Virus record (IMG/VR): IMGVR_UViG_3300021197_001397
Location: 1-37,707 of that record
DNA length: 37,707 bases
Reading direction: 5' to 3' (one strand)
Source: a virus
This document shows, piece after piece, positions 16,410 to 22,714 of the stretch (positions within the stretch are counted from its first letter, which is position 1; each line of letters opens with the position of its first letter). Below the pieces are notes generated by a model. The model made no database searches, was not told where the DNA came from, and was given only the letters and a program-made list of their open reading frames with translations. A program made the translations under genes and the position numbers.

Positions 16410-17504
16410 ATGATTCAAATACCAATCCACGGCAATCGTGCCATTCAAAAGAAGCTTGAGAAGACTAAGCGGGGTTGGTGGTCTTATCGCTTGAGGCATA
16501 GAGCGAGGAAGATTGACAAGTTCATCAAGTCTAAAGCGGATAACAAGTATGATGCTGCTGAGGACATTATTGAGGAGATTAAAAGATTCAACAATCCTCA
16601 AATTGACTTGCCTAAGCTTGTTCTACCTCAGCAGTTGCACACTTGGTCACAAATATTCCATCTGCTAGACATTCATTCAGACAATGGTGAGAAGCAGGTT
16701 AGTAGTGCTAAAACTGCCATGAGAAGATTCCTACGAGGCATAGGACATACTGAGTCCCACCACCCACATGAGTGCACCAAAGATCTGTGCGAGAGGTGGA
16801 TGGAGGCTGAGATTAATCGAGGCAAAACTCCTGAGCAGAAACTCACAATAAAGAAGAAACTCAATGTGTCATTGCGCCAAGCCAAGTACGGTTTGTTCAA
16901 GCGCAGCATGATGAAATATTACAACATTGCTGACTCATTTAATTTTACTGATCTGAAAGTTCTTCGTTTCAAAGCCACCAAATACAAACGACCACAAGAT
17001 GATAGACATTTTAGAGCAGACAAGTATTTCCGTGAGGTTGTTAAGCGTGAAGATCCAATCATGTTTGGGTTTTATGAATTGATGCGAATTAGTGCTCAGA
17101 GAAACATTGAGGTGGCTCATGCTAAACGAAGCAACTTATTGCCTCACTGCATTGTGAATGATCGTATTGTGCCCAAGAAAAATGAGGTAGAACGAGAGAT
17201 ACCATATCCTGATGGGTTCAGTGAGGCTGATCGTCAGTTTTTATTGAATTTAAATCCTGACGGTGAGTTTGTTCTTCCTGGCACAGATTATGACCGTGAA
17301 TATGGATTTACTAAAAAGATTAATTCACATTTGAAACAATTTGGATTTACTGCATATCAATTGCGTAAAGAGTGGGCATGTCAGTTATTAGAGGCTGATG
17401 TGCCATTGCATGTTGTCGCAGAAATGATGGGCAACACTGTGCAAATCTTAGTTGACCACTATGTGGCATCTGAAAAACCGAAATACAAACTACAACGAGG
17501 ATAA
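16410..17504 (+). CDS. int: Tyrosine recombinase integrase
   Basis: 364 residues. The N-terminal ~60 are basic (QKKLEKTKRGWWSYRLRHRA), as in arm-binding domains, followed by a helical core-binding domain (~70-175). Catalytic-domain landmarks are RISAQRNIEVAHAKRSNL (Arg231), AYQLRKEWACQLLEADVPLH (Arg319) and EMMGNTVQILVDHYV (nucleophile Tyr351). The usual first His of the H-x-x-R box is Tyr316, and the usual second His/Trp is Asn342. Such variants occur in divergent phage integrases. It would integrate phage DNA at the tRNA-Phe-like core next to it. AGAGG near 16390 can serve as ribosome site. The whole catalytic order is intact, so it is probably active. Confidence 0.85.
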   Translation: MIQIPIHGNRAIQKKLEKTKRGWWSYRLRHRARKIDKFIKSKADNKYDAAEDIIEEIKRFNNPQIDLPKLVLPQQLHTWSQIFHLLDIHSDNGEKQVSSAKTAMRRFLRGIGHTESHHPHECTKDLCERWMEAEINRGKTPEQKLTIKKKLNVSLRQAKYGLFKRSMMKYYNIADSFNFTDLKVLRFKATKYKRPQDDRHFRADKYFREVVKREDPIMFGFYELMRISAQRNIEVAHAKRSNLLPHCIVNDRIVPKKNEVEREIPYPDGFSEADRQFLLNLNPDGEFVLPGTDYDREYGFTKKINSHLKQFGFTAYQLRKEWACQLLEADVPLHVVAEMMGNTVQILVDHYVASEKPKYKLQRG

Positions 17505-17606
17505 AATAAATAATAAAAAGCTAATGACACTAAAAACGAATCAACGTGTGTTGACTATAGGCCAAATGCTTAATGGTGAGAGTCTGCTGACTAAAACTAC
17601 AAGACC

Positions 17607-17798
17607 ATGCCAAATCAAAGACACCCAAACAAAAAGCAGTTTTCAGTATGGAGACATGAAAAAGATATGGAAGTACTTCGAGAGATTGCTAACAGAAACC
17701 AAATATCTATGTCAGAACTCATGGAAATTTTAATTGAGGATTTCCAAGAAAGAAACAACTCAGATCAAGTAAAATATTTAAAATCAAAGAGAAAGTAA
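17607..17798 (+). CDS. Small ribbon-helix-helix-like protein
   Basis: 63 residues. After a basic start (MPNQRHPNKK), one strand (QFSVWRHEK) is followed by two helices (DMEVLREIANRNQ, MSELMEILIEDF). This is the strand-helix-helix layout of CopG/Arc-type DNA-binding proteins. The C-terminus is Lys-rich. A longer frame covering the same DNA in another phase (from 17524) lacks such organisation and is treated as a shadow. It lies 102 bases after the integrase and may regulate the lysogeny genes. The family call is by pattern only. Confidence 0.55.
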   Translation: MPNQRHPNKKQFSVWRHEKDMEVLREIANRNQISMSELMEILIEDFQERNNSDQVKYLKSKRK

Positions 17799-17801
17799 TA
17801 A

Positions 17802-17960
17802 ATGAGTCTTGGGGATACAGAAATAAAGTTACGGGAGTTACAGCATGTGGAAGAGCAGAACCACAAAGACATTACTAGAATGATTGCCAGCAGATCAGTA
17901 ACCAGATTTGAGTTTTATGCAGGAATAATCCTGATCTTTATTACAACTCTATTAACGTAG
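17802..17960 (+). CDS. 52-residue coiled-coil plus membrane-helix protein (XhlA-like topology)
   Basis: ATG at 17802, TAG at 17958-17960. Residues 1-30 are a charged helix (IKLRELQHVEEQNHKDITRM). Residues ~36-52 are a C-terminal membrane helix (FYAGIILIFITTLLT). This layout is that of XhlA-type lysis-associated proteins, though no signature residue confirms it. It starts three bases after the upstream stop. A terminator hairpin overlaps its stop codon, so it closes the integrase-side transcription unit. Confidence 0.55.
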   Translation: MSLGDTEIKLRELQHVEEQNHKDITRMIASRSVTRFEFYAGIILIFITTLLT

Positions 17961-17969
17961 AGTTTTTTT
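17945..17969 (+). terminator. Rho-independent terminator after integrase unit
   Basis: AACTCTA (17945-17951), loop TTAACG and TAGAGTT (17958-17964) form a perfect 7-bp stem running into a T tract up to 17969. It overlaps the stop codon of the membrane-protein gene and is followed at once by operator site B. This supports a transcription-unit boundary here. Confidence 0.7.
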
Positions 17970-17975
17970 GTTCCA

Positions 17976-17989
17976 GGTGTATAACCACC
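17976..17989 (+). promoter_or_regulatory. Candidate shared operator, site B
   Basis: GGTGTATAACCACC, with inverted GGTG/CACC ends, lies between the terminator and the ATG at 18005. It matches the 14-base pattern also found before the integrase and at 23072. It probably marks the start of the 18,005-20,433 unit. Confidence 0.4.
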
Positions 17990-18004
17990 AGTCTTAAAAA
18001 TTTA

Positions 18005-18154
18005 ATGAGTAAAGAAGTAGAAATTAAGCAGAAGAAGATATCATGTCATTTCAGACTAACTCCATGGCACAGAGATAAGCTCAAACGCATTGCAGTGATA
18101 AACAGAAGAGACATGACAAGTGTGATTGAAGAATTAATAGAGAAAGCAAAATGA
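18005..18154 (+). CDS. Small ribbon-helix-helix-like regulator
   Basis: 49 residues: Lys-rich start (MSKEVEIKQKK), strand ISCHFRLT, then two helices (PWHRDKLKRIAVINRR and MTSVIEELIEKAK). This again is the CopG/Arc strand-helix-helix arrangement, with polar residues in the strand that could contact DNA. It is the first gene after a terminator and operator site B, which suits an autoregulated repressor. Its stop overlaps the ATG of the RlpA-like gene (ATGA). No classical CI-type repressor is visible in the window, so this or the protein at 17607 is a candidate lysogeny regulator. Confidence 0.55.
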   Translation: MSKEVEIKQKKISCHFRLTPWHRDKLKRIAVINRRDMTSVIEELIEKAK

Positions 18155-18534
18155 AAATACTAATAACAATAATAGCAAGCGTAGCAGTTTTTAGCTGGGT
18201 GATCAGCAGACCATACGCAGAACAACCAACCGTAAAAGCATCTTGGTATGGCAAAGCTTACCGGGGGAATTTATGCGCTGATGGCAAGACGGTCTTTGAT
18301 GAGCGTGACCCCACAATAATAGCGCATCGAACATTACCATTTGGAACTAAGCTAAAAGTAAATATAACTAAAAATCGTTATATTATTGGCACAGTTTTAG
18401 ATCGTGGCCCGTGGACTAAGGACAAATCTGGACGGTACAAAAGAGAGGTAGACCTAAGTAAAGCTGGGTTTGTTCAACTCTGTGGAGACTCTGACGCTGG
18501 AGTTATTTCTGTAAAACTAACTATCGTGCCATGA
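18151..18534 (+). CDS. RlpA-like secreted cell-wall enzyme (double-psi beta-barrel)
   Basis: 127 residues. A signal peptide is clear (MKILITIIASVAVFSWV, cleavage probably near residue 23, PYAEQ). The mature part has RlpA landmarks in order: ASWYG (30-34), AHRTLPFGT (58-66), DRGPW (84-88) and VDLSKAGF (100-107). In RlpA these belong to the lytic transglycosylase barrel that cuts denuded glycan strands. There is no SPOR domain, so only the catalytic barrel is present. It could act as the phage lysin, exported by the Sec system, or alter the wall of lysogens. It lies between two DNA-binding proteins, not next to a holin. Confidence 0.75.
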   Translation: MKILITIIASVAVFSWVISRPYAEQPTVKASWYGKAYRGNLCADGKTVFDERDPTIIAHRTLPFGTKLKVNITKNRYIIGTVLDRGPWTKDKSGRYKREVDLSKAGFVQLCGDSDAGVISVKLTIVP

Positions 18535-18845
18535 TTGAATATCTATCTGCACAAGAGGTAGCTGAAAAGCTGAACATGTCTCTGAGAAACATAAGACGGC
18601 ACATCAAGACTGGTAAGTTGAGGAGTCACAAGATTGGTAAACTTAGGAGGATCTCGATTCAAGACTTCACGTTGTTTGCTGAAGGACGAAAAAGAAGACA
18701 AGAGAACCAAAAGATAATCGATGAGATGGCAGCAGCAGACTGGGCTAAGGCAGTCAAATGGATGAATGAGAATATGGACAAGATCCCAACTCAGCCATGG
18801 TACAGACAATCAAGTCCACCAGTTTTATCAATTGGGAGTAGATGA
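18531..18845 (+). CDS. Excisionase-like helix-turn-helix protein
   Basis: 104 residues. Residues ~3-50 (YLSAQEVAEKLNMSLRNIRR, then TGKLRSHKIGKLRRISIQDF) are a MerR/excisionase-type winged helix: helix-turn-helix, then a short Gly/Lys hairpin and an Arg-rich wing. The C-terminal half is a charged helix (AAADWAKAVKWMNENM) followed by a Pro/Ser tail. Start overlaps the RlpA-like stop (ATGA); the end overlaps the methyltransferase start (ATGA at 18842). With an integrase nearby, a role in excision is likely, though this fold also serves in general regulation. Confidence 0.65.
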   Translation: MIEYLSAQEVAEKLNMSLRNIRRHIKTGKLRSHKIGKLRRISIQDFTLFAEGRKRRQENQKIIDEMAAADWAKAVKWMNENMDKIPTQPWYRQSSPPVLSIGSR

Positions 18846-20098
18846 ATGTGGATACTACCCAAACAAATCATCTCAGCTTCTGCGCTGGGTACGGAGGCAT
18901 TGATCTCGGACTGCGAAGAGTTCTCCCAACTTGCCGAACAATCGCTTATGTGGAGATCGAAGCCTTCGCAGTTGCGAACTTGGCGGCAAAGATGGAAGCG
19001 GGAGAGTTGGATCAAGCACCTATCTGGACGAATCTTAAAACATTCAATGCAGAACCATTTCGTGGCTTGGTGGACATCCTGTCAGGTGGCTATCCGTGCC
19101 AACCATTCTCAGCAGCAGGAAAACGACTCGGCAAAGAAGACCCAAGACACCTCTGGCCGTTTCTGCGCCGATCAGTTCGAGTTATTCGCCCCAGAAGAGT
19201 GTTCTTCGAGAATGTCGAAGGACACATCTCGCTTGGACTCTCCACAGTCATCAGCGATTTGGAAGAAGATGGTTACAGAACAACGTGGGGAATATTCAGC
19301 GCGGCTGAGTGCGGCGCGAGCCACCAGAGAAAGCGAGTCTTCATCTACGGAGAATTGGCCGACAGCAGCAGCACGGGATTGGAAGGACAGTCCAGGTCCA
19401 TGGATGTACAACGCAACCAACCCGGATGGAACGGACAGAAACCGAACGGATCAACTAGCGAGAGCAGTTTACCACCGGCAATGGCCGACCCCAACAGCAA
19501 GCGAAGTGAAGGATCAAGGCACAGACTGGGAGAAACTTGCGAAGTACGACAATGGCGGCAGGATTCTGAGGAGAATAGCCAACATGGAGGTCAACAATTG
19601 GCCAACCCCAACGACAGCGGAGGCACAGAAGATCAGCAACAAAGCCAATTACGGTCAGAAATGTCTGAGCAATCATCCTGCAATTCGTGGCCTTCCAGAC
19701 CGGGAGAAGCTCAAAAAAGATGGGAAGAACCAAGAACAATGGCCGACCCCAAGAGCCGGAAATCCGGGAAGTCGGAAACCGGGAACGGGGGGGAAGATAT
19801 TAGAGGAGGAAGCGAAGAAGAATTGGGGAACACCAAGAGCATCAAAAGCGATGTCTGCAACAATAACGGAGAACCTAGTGAATCGCAATGTGGGGAATCT
19901 GGAGGAGCAGCACCCGTCATCAGTGGGACAGAAGTTGAACCCAGATTGGGTGGAGCAACTGATGGGTGTGCCAGTGGGGTGGACACAACTCCCCATCCAT
20001 TGGTTAACAGAGTTGATAGGCTCAGATTGCTTGGAAATGGAGTTGTCCCAGCAGTTGCAGCAAAAGCCTGGAGTGAACTAAGTAACAGATTTAAATGA
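18842..20098 (+). CDS. DNA cytosine-5 methyltransferase
   Basis: 418 residues with all main C5-methyltransferase motifs. These are SAM-binding FCAGYGGIDLGL (motif I), GGYPCQPFSAAGKR with nucleophile Cys86 (IV), FFENVEG at 121-127 (VI), HQRKRVF (VIII) and RLRLLGNGVVPAVAAKAW at the C-terminus (X). Residues ~170-370 form the target-recognition region. It is low in hydrophobic residues and repeats a short unit five times (LADSSS, MADPNS, LANPND, MADPKS, LGNTKS). It would methylate cytosines in a specific site, probably protecting phage DNA. The same DNA is open in a second frame (18846-20081). The stop overlaps the start of a nuclease gene. Confidence 0.85.
   Translation: MNVDTTQTNHLSFCAGYGGIDLGLRRVLPTCRTIAYVEIEAFAVANLAAKMEAGELDQAPIWTNLKTFNAEPFRGLVDILSGGYPCQPFSAAGKRLGKEDPRHLWPFLRRSVRVIRPRRVFFENVEGHISLGLSTVISDLEEDGYRTTWGIFSAAECGASHQRKRVFIYGELADSSSTGLEGQSRSMDVQRNQPGWNGQKPNGSTSESSLPPAMADPNSKRSEGSRHRLGETCEVRQWRQDSEENSQHGGQQLANPNDSGGTEDQQQSQLRSEMSEQSSCNSWPSRPGEAQKRWEEPRTMADPKSRKSGKSETGNGGEDIRGGSEEELGNTKSIKSDVCNNNGEPSESQCGESGGAAPVISGTEVEPRLGGATDGCASGVDTTPHPLVNRVDRLRLLGNGVVPAVAAKAWSELSNRFK
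18846..20081 (+). CDS. Overlapping second-frame ORF of the methyltransferase gene (WPTP-repeat protein)
   Basis: 411 codons open inside the methyltransferase gene, starting four bases after its ATG and ending 17 bases before its stop. The product is Trp-, Ser- and Arg-rich. In order it carries LRTWRQRWKRESWIKHLSGR, QRGEYSARLSAARATRES, five units starting at 170, 212, 251, 298 and 326 (NWPTA, QWPTPTA, NWPTPTT, QWPTPRA, NWGTPRA), and KLNPDWVEQLMGVPVGWT near 363. From memory these same elements recur, in this order, in proteins annotated in phages and prophages. That may mean real double coding, or repeated annotation of a shadow frame. Conservation in one frame partly forces the other. Translation is unproven. 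Confidence 0.4.
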   Translation: MWILPKQIISASALGTEALISDCEEFSQLAEQSLMWRSKPSQLRTWRQRWKRESWIKHLSGRILKHSMQNHFVAWWTSCQVAIRANHSQQQENDSAKKTQDTSGRFCADQFELFAPEECSSRMSKDTSRLDSPQSSAIWKKMVTEQRGEYSARLSAARATRESESSSTENWPTAAARDWKDSPGPWMYNATNPDGTDRNRTDQLARAVYHRQWPTPTASEVKDQGTDWEKLAKYDNGGRILRRIANMEVNNWPTPTTAEAQKISNKANYGQKCLSNHPAIRGLPDREKLKKDGKNQEQWPTPRAGNPGSRKPGTGGKILEEEAKKNWGTPRASKAMSATITENLVNRNVGNLEEQHPSSVGQKLNPDWVEQLMGVPVGWTQLPIHWLTELIGSDCLEMELSQQLQQKPGVN

Positions 20099-20433
20099 AC
20101 AGTAGAAACAAAGGCGCAAGAGGAGAACGTATGTGGAGAGATAAATTACGAGAGGCTGGATTTGAGGCTATTAGAGGATGTCAGAATGCTGGCAGAGATG
20201 CTGGTGGTGGAGAAGCACCTGACATTATCTGTCCCAGTCTGCCAGGTCTGCATCACGAGGTTAAATTCGTAGAGAAACTAAACATCCAAAATGCGATGGA
20301 TCAAGCAGTCAGAGACGCAAAGCCAAATCAGATCCCGGTGGTAGCACACAAGAAAAAGAATTGCGATTGGCTGATTACTGTAAAGGCTGAGGATTGGCTG
20401 AAAATCATAAAAGAAAGTGATTCGCTTATATAA
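20095..20433 (+). CDS. PD-(D/E)XK (VRR-NUC/resolvase-like) nuclease
   Basis: 112 residues. The N-terminus NSRNKGARGERMWRDKLREA places Glu11 in the first helix. APDIICPSLPGLHHEVKFVE supplies Asp43 and the Glu55-x-Lys57 pair, and AMDQAVRDA follows as the closing helix. This is the E-D-ExK order of small phage nucleases of the resolvase/VRR type. The start overlaps the methyltransferase stop (ATGA), so the two are translationally coupled. It may resolve recombination junctions, or act as a restriction partner of the methylase. The sequence alone does not decide. Confidence 0.7.
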   Translation: MNSRNKGARGERMWRDKLREAGFEAIRGCQNAGRDAGGGEAPDIICPSLPGLHHEVKFVEKLNIQNAMDQAVRDAKPNQIPVVAHKKKNCDWLITVKAEDWLKIIKESDSLI

Positions 20434-20556
20434 ATAATTTAGTGGGGAGTGGTTTGCTTGGAGGCTATCTCCTCACTGCCTCAACTCAGTTTTACTTTCT
20501 CTCTGAGTTGGGGTGTCAATTTCCTACGGGAATAAACAGAAAGACTAATAAAACAA
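20434..20556 (+). other. Leader with two tandem hairpins before the SSB-like gene
   Basis: Hairpin 1: AGTGGGGAG (20441-20449) with CTCCTCACT (20469-20477), 9 bp with one G-U pair. Hairpin 2: CCTCAACTCAG (20479-20489) with CTGAGTTGGGG (20503-20513), 11 bp with one G-U pair and a 13-base pyrimidine-rich loop. No T tract follows, so this is not a typical terminator. The following ATG at 20557 has an A-rich leader. It may be a structured 5' leader, processing site or regulator binding site. Confidence 0.5.
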
Positions 20557-21090
20557 ATGATAATAGCAGAAACGAAAAATGAGTTCGAGCTGACACCAAC
20601 AGGACCACAAAATTGTGTGTGTGTTGATGTCATCGATTGTGGCGAGGCATATGGTATCGAGGCTGATCCCAAATCTGGGATGAGACTTGTTCCATCTACC
20701 AATCCACAATACCCAAAACCAAAAGCCAAGGTTCGTCTGATGTTTGAATCAGATAAACTGATGGAAGATGGAAGACCATTCATCATTGACCGCACATTCA
20801 GTGCTACATTGAACGACAATGGTCATCTAAAGCCATTTTTAGACAGTTGGGGGGTAGAGTTAGAGATGACTCCTGCTGGTCCTGACATGGTTAAGTCATT
20901 GGTTGGCAAGAATGCGCTGATCAACATTATTCACAATCCTGACAAAGTAGATCCAGAAAAGAAATGGGCTAATATAGGATCAATAATGCCATCTCAAACT
21001 GATCTCAAACCATCAGGCAATTACGATCCTGCTGGGACAAGAGACAGGATGAAAACCTCATACGAGAAACGCCAGTCTTCACCATTCTGA
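20557..21090 (+). CDS. SSB-like replication/recombination protein
   Basis: 177 residues. Beta-rich central segment with KAKVRLMFESDKL, a Thr/Ser-rich strand (RTFSATLNDNGHLKPFLDSW), then a helical part and the strand motif NALINIIHNPDKV. The end is Pro/Lys-rich and polar. Phage proteins with this FTATLH...L..FL..W...LLNI.HN layout are usually found beside recombination nucleases and are thought to bind single-stranded DNA. That link is from memory and not tested. Its TGA is followed directly by the ATG of the RecB/Cas4-like nuclease, which supports a shared recombination or replication job. Confidence 0.55.
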   Translation: MIIAETKNEFELTPTGPQNCVCVDVIDCGEAYGIEADPKSGMRLVPSTNPQYPKPKAKVRLMFESDKLMEDGRPFIIDRTFSATLNDNGHLKPFLDSWGVELEMTPAGPDMVKSLVGKNALINIIHNPDKVDPEKKWANIGSIMPSQTDLKPSGNYDPAGTRDRMKTSYEKRQSSPF

Positions 21091-21905
21091 TGATCATCCC
21101 ACTGCCCAATAAATCTAACGCACAAACATCTAGCCAGCATTGGTACACAATGGATGGGAATGCGTGTCATAGGCAGTCAGATGGTAAACCTACTACTCTC
21201 AGACATGCTAGGAAACAGAATCTTGTTCCTAGTGTGTCTGGGATACTAGGCATGATTGAGAAACCTCAATTAACCAAATGGAAAGCTGATATGATGGTGC
21301 GTAAATGCATCGAGAACCCATACAAGCCTGGTGAGGCTGAACAAGACTACATTGACAGAATGCATGGTTTTGCCAAACAGGATAAGAACGAGATCCTAGG
21401 ATTTGGCACAAAAGTGCACAATGCCATTGAGATGTGGAATCTAGGTAAATATGACGAGGCTGAAGATCCTGAGATATTTCCATACTTAGATACATATATC
21501 AGATGGGCACAGAAAAACCTCAAGCGAGTGATCGCAGTAGAGAAAACGGTTGTTAATAAGAAGCTAGGTTATGGTGGAACTATTGACCTAGTGGCTGAGA
21601 TCAATGGGGTCCGTGGCGTGTGTCTGATTGATTACAAGACACAACGCTGGAACGCTGAAAAGAAACCATCTTTTCACGATTCATGGGTGTGGCAGTTAGC
21701 TGCATATAGGAAAACAATGAGGCCAAATCCTAATTGTATGAGTTTGGTTATAAGTGCCACAGATCCTAGACCAGTCATTGAGAAGAGGTGGACACCAACC
21801 GAGCTACAAGCGGCATGGAGGCTATTCAGTGCAGCTACCACTATCTGGCAAGAATCAAAGAAATACATTCCTAATCATGAGTTTAATCAACCAAGCGATA
21901 ACTGA
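21090..21905 (+). CDS. RecB/Cas4-family PD-(D/E)XK exonuclease
   Basis: 271 residues. Active-site landmarks in order are GTKVHNAIEMW (His110), Glu151 in AVEKTVV, GYGGTIDLVAEI (Asp166), IDYKTQ (Asp181-x-Lys183), and WQLAAYRKTM (Gln202, Tyr206). This H-E-D-DxK-QxxxY set is characteristic of the RecB-like nuclease family, which degrades DNA ends in recombination and replication. The length is typical for a phage exonuclease. It follows the SSB-like gene with abutting stop and start, as in lambda-like recombination pairs. No annealing protein was recognised. Confidence 0.8.
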   Translation: MIIPLPNKSNAQTSSQHWYTMDGNACHRQSDGKPTTLRHARKQNLVPSVSGILGMIEKPQLTKWKADMMVRKCIENPYKPGEAEQDYIDRMHGFAKQDKNEILGFGTKVHNAIEMWNLGKYDEAEDPEIFPYLDTYIRWAQKNLKRVIAVEKTVVNKKLGYGGTIDLVAEINGVRGVCLIDYKTQRWNAEKKPSFHDSWVWQLAAYRKTMRPNPNCMSLVISATDPRPVIEKRWTPTELQAAWRLFSAATTIWQESKKYIPNHEFNQPSDN

Positions 21906-22104
21906 GTATGAAGCTAAAGAAATGGGTGGTGTGGCAATATCGTTTCCATGCCGCCAGCAAGATGAACTGTGGATAATTAGTAATATGATAAAAGATTTAG
22001 AAAGAAACGGAGATAGGTGGGTGGTAGTCAAAAGCACCTACAAAACTAGAGGCAGTGACAGAAACTACGAAACCCCAGCACTGGAACTATGGAAACTGAA
22101 CTGA
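21877..22104 (+). CDS. Small hypothetical protein
   Basis: 75 residues from ATG 21877, overlapping the nuclease end by 29 bases. A helix (MSLINQAITEYEAKEMGG), a strand (AISFPCRQQDELWIISN), a helix (MIKDLERNGDR) and a strand (WVVVKSTYKTRG) form a small alpha/beta arrangement. No family was recognised. The frame is open further upstream within the nuclease gene, but this start removes most of the overlap. Its end overlaps the DnaA-like gene by 16 bases, so it belongs to the replication operon. Confidence 0.55.
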   Translation: MSLINQAITEYEAKEMGGVAISFPCRQQDELWIISNMIKDLERNGDRWVVVKSTYKTRGSDRNYETPALELWKLN

Positions 22105-22442
22105 AGTCATATCCAGCATTACCTCCTAGTGGTGGTCGAGAACTCAGGTTGCTTGCTGAAGCAGCAAGTGAGTTCTGGGATATACCACTAGAGGAACTCA
22201 AGTCAAAGACTCGTACAATGGAAATTGTGTGGCCCAGGAACGTGTGCATGTCGATAGCAAGAAGCTCAGGATGTACATGTAATAAAGTGGCTAAGTGGTG
22301 GAAGAAGAAAGAACATGGCACTGTAATCAATGCAACTAGGATGGTGCAGAACCTAAGAGACACTAGACCAGCTTATGACAAACAGTTCAGACAATTCTCA
22401 GAGTTCGCCAAGAGTTATATTAAGAAGAGAAAATTACCATGA
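22089..22442 (+). CDS. DnaA domain IV-like DNA-binding protein
   Basis: 117 residues. Residues ~20-92 follow the DnaA C-terminal domain: a helix (LLAEAASEFWDIPLEELKSK), RTMEIVWPRNVCMSIARSSG, a helix-turn-helix (CTCNKVAKWWKKK), then EHGTVINATRMVQNL. The EHGTV element corresponds to the Asp-His-Thr-Thr-Val loop of DnaA, which reads DnaA boxes. The ATPase domain is missing, so this is a DNA-binding module on its own. It sits immediately before an AT-rich repeat tract, and could bind the phage origin, recruit host factors or compete with host DnaA. Its stop overlaps the next ATG. Confidence 0.7.
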   Translation: METELKSYPALPPSGGRELRLLAEAASEFWDIPLEELKSKTRTMEIVWPRNVCMSIARSSGCTCNKVAKWWKKKEHGTVINATRMVQNLRDTRPAYDKQFRQFSEFAKSYIKKRKLP

Positions 22443-22552
22443 AGAGACACTATGACATCATGCCAGTGGACTATGTTTATGACGATCATATGATCTATTT
22501 CTGGCATGTAAAAAAAGATAAAAACTACAAGAGAAGAAGAACATCACTGTAG
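22439..22552 (+). CDS. 37-residue hypothetical peptide
   Basis: ATG overlaps the previous stop (ATGA), TAG at 22550-22552. MKRHYDIMPVDYVYDDHMIY is Tyr/Asp-rich and the end is basic (KKDKNYKRRRTSL). No family was recognised. The coupling to the DnaA-like gene and the contrast in composition with the AT-rich tract that follows argue for a real small gene. Confidence 0.45.
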   Translation: MKRHYDIMPVDYVYDDHMIYFWHVKKDKNYKRRRTSL

Positions 22553-22714
22553 AAAAAATAAAAAACTACATTGGTAAACAACTACTAAACAATAACTTAG
22601 ATGCATTTATTTCGTAATAATAGTAATAGTAGTAATAGTATATATATATCTATATATATTAATACTCTCTCTATTATCTCTATTATTGCAACTATAGCTA
22701 CAGTCTAGATAACT
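22553..22714. other. AT-rich repeat tract, candidate replication origin
   Basis: This gene-free 162-base tract is the most AT-rich in the window. It contains short repeats (TAATAGTAATAGTAGTAATAG around 22615-22639), a near-palindromic TA block (22637-22666, starting AGTATATATATA and ending AATACT) and two CTCTATTAT repeats. It follows the DnaA-like gene directly. Easily melted repeats beside an initiator gene are typical of unwinding elements. No consensus DnaA box (TTATCCACA) was seen, so an origin is inferred from context. Confidence 0.45.

Noticed and set aside
17553-17562. GACTATAGGC, similar to the end of a T7 RNA polymerase promoter
   Set aside because: Only about ten bases match, there is no second copy that I saw, and no phage RNA polymerase gene is visible.
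17524-17733. 69-codon ORF after the integrase
   Set aside because: It overlaps the RHH-like gene at 17607 in another frame, has no protein-like pattern, and its second half is explained as a shadow.
22614-22666. CRISPR array or diversity-generating element in the repeat tract
   Set aside because: Repeats are short TA/TAATAG units without spacers, and no Cas or reverse transcriptase gene is present in the window.
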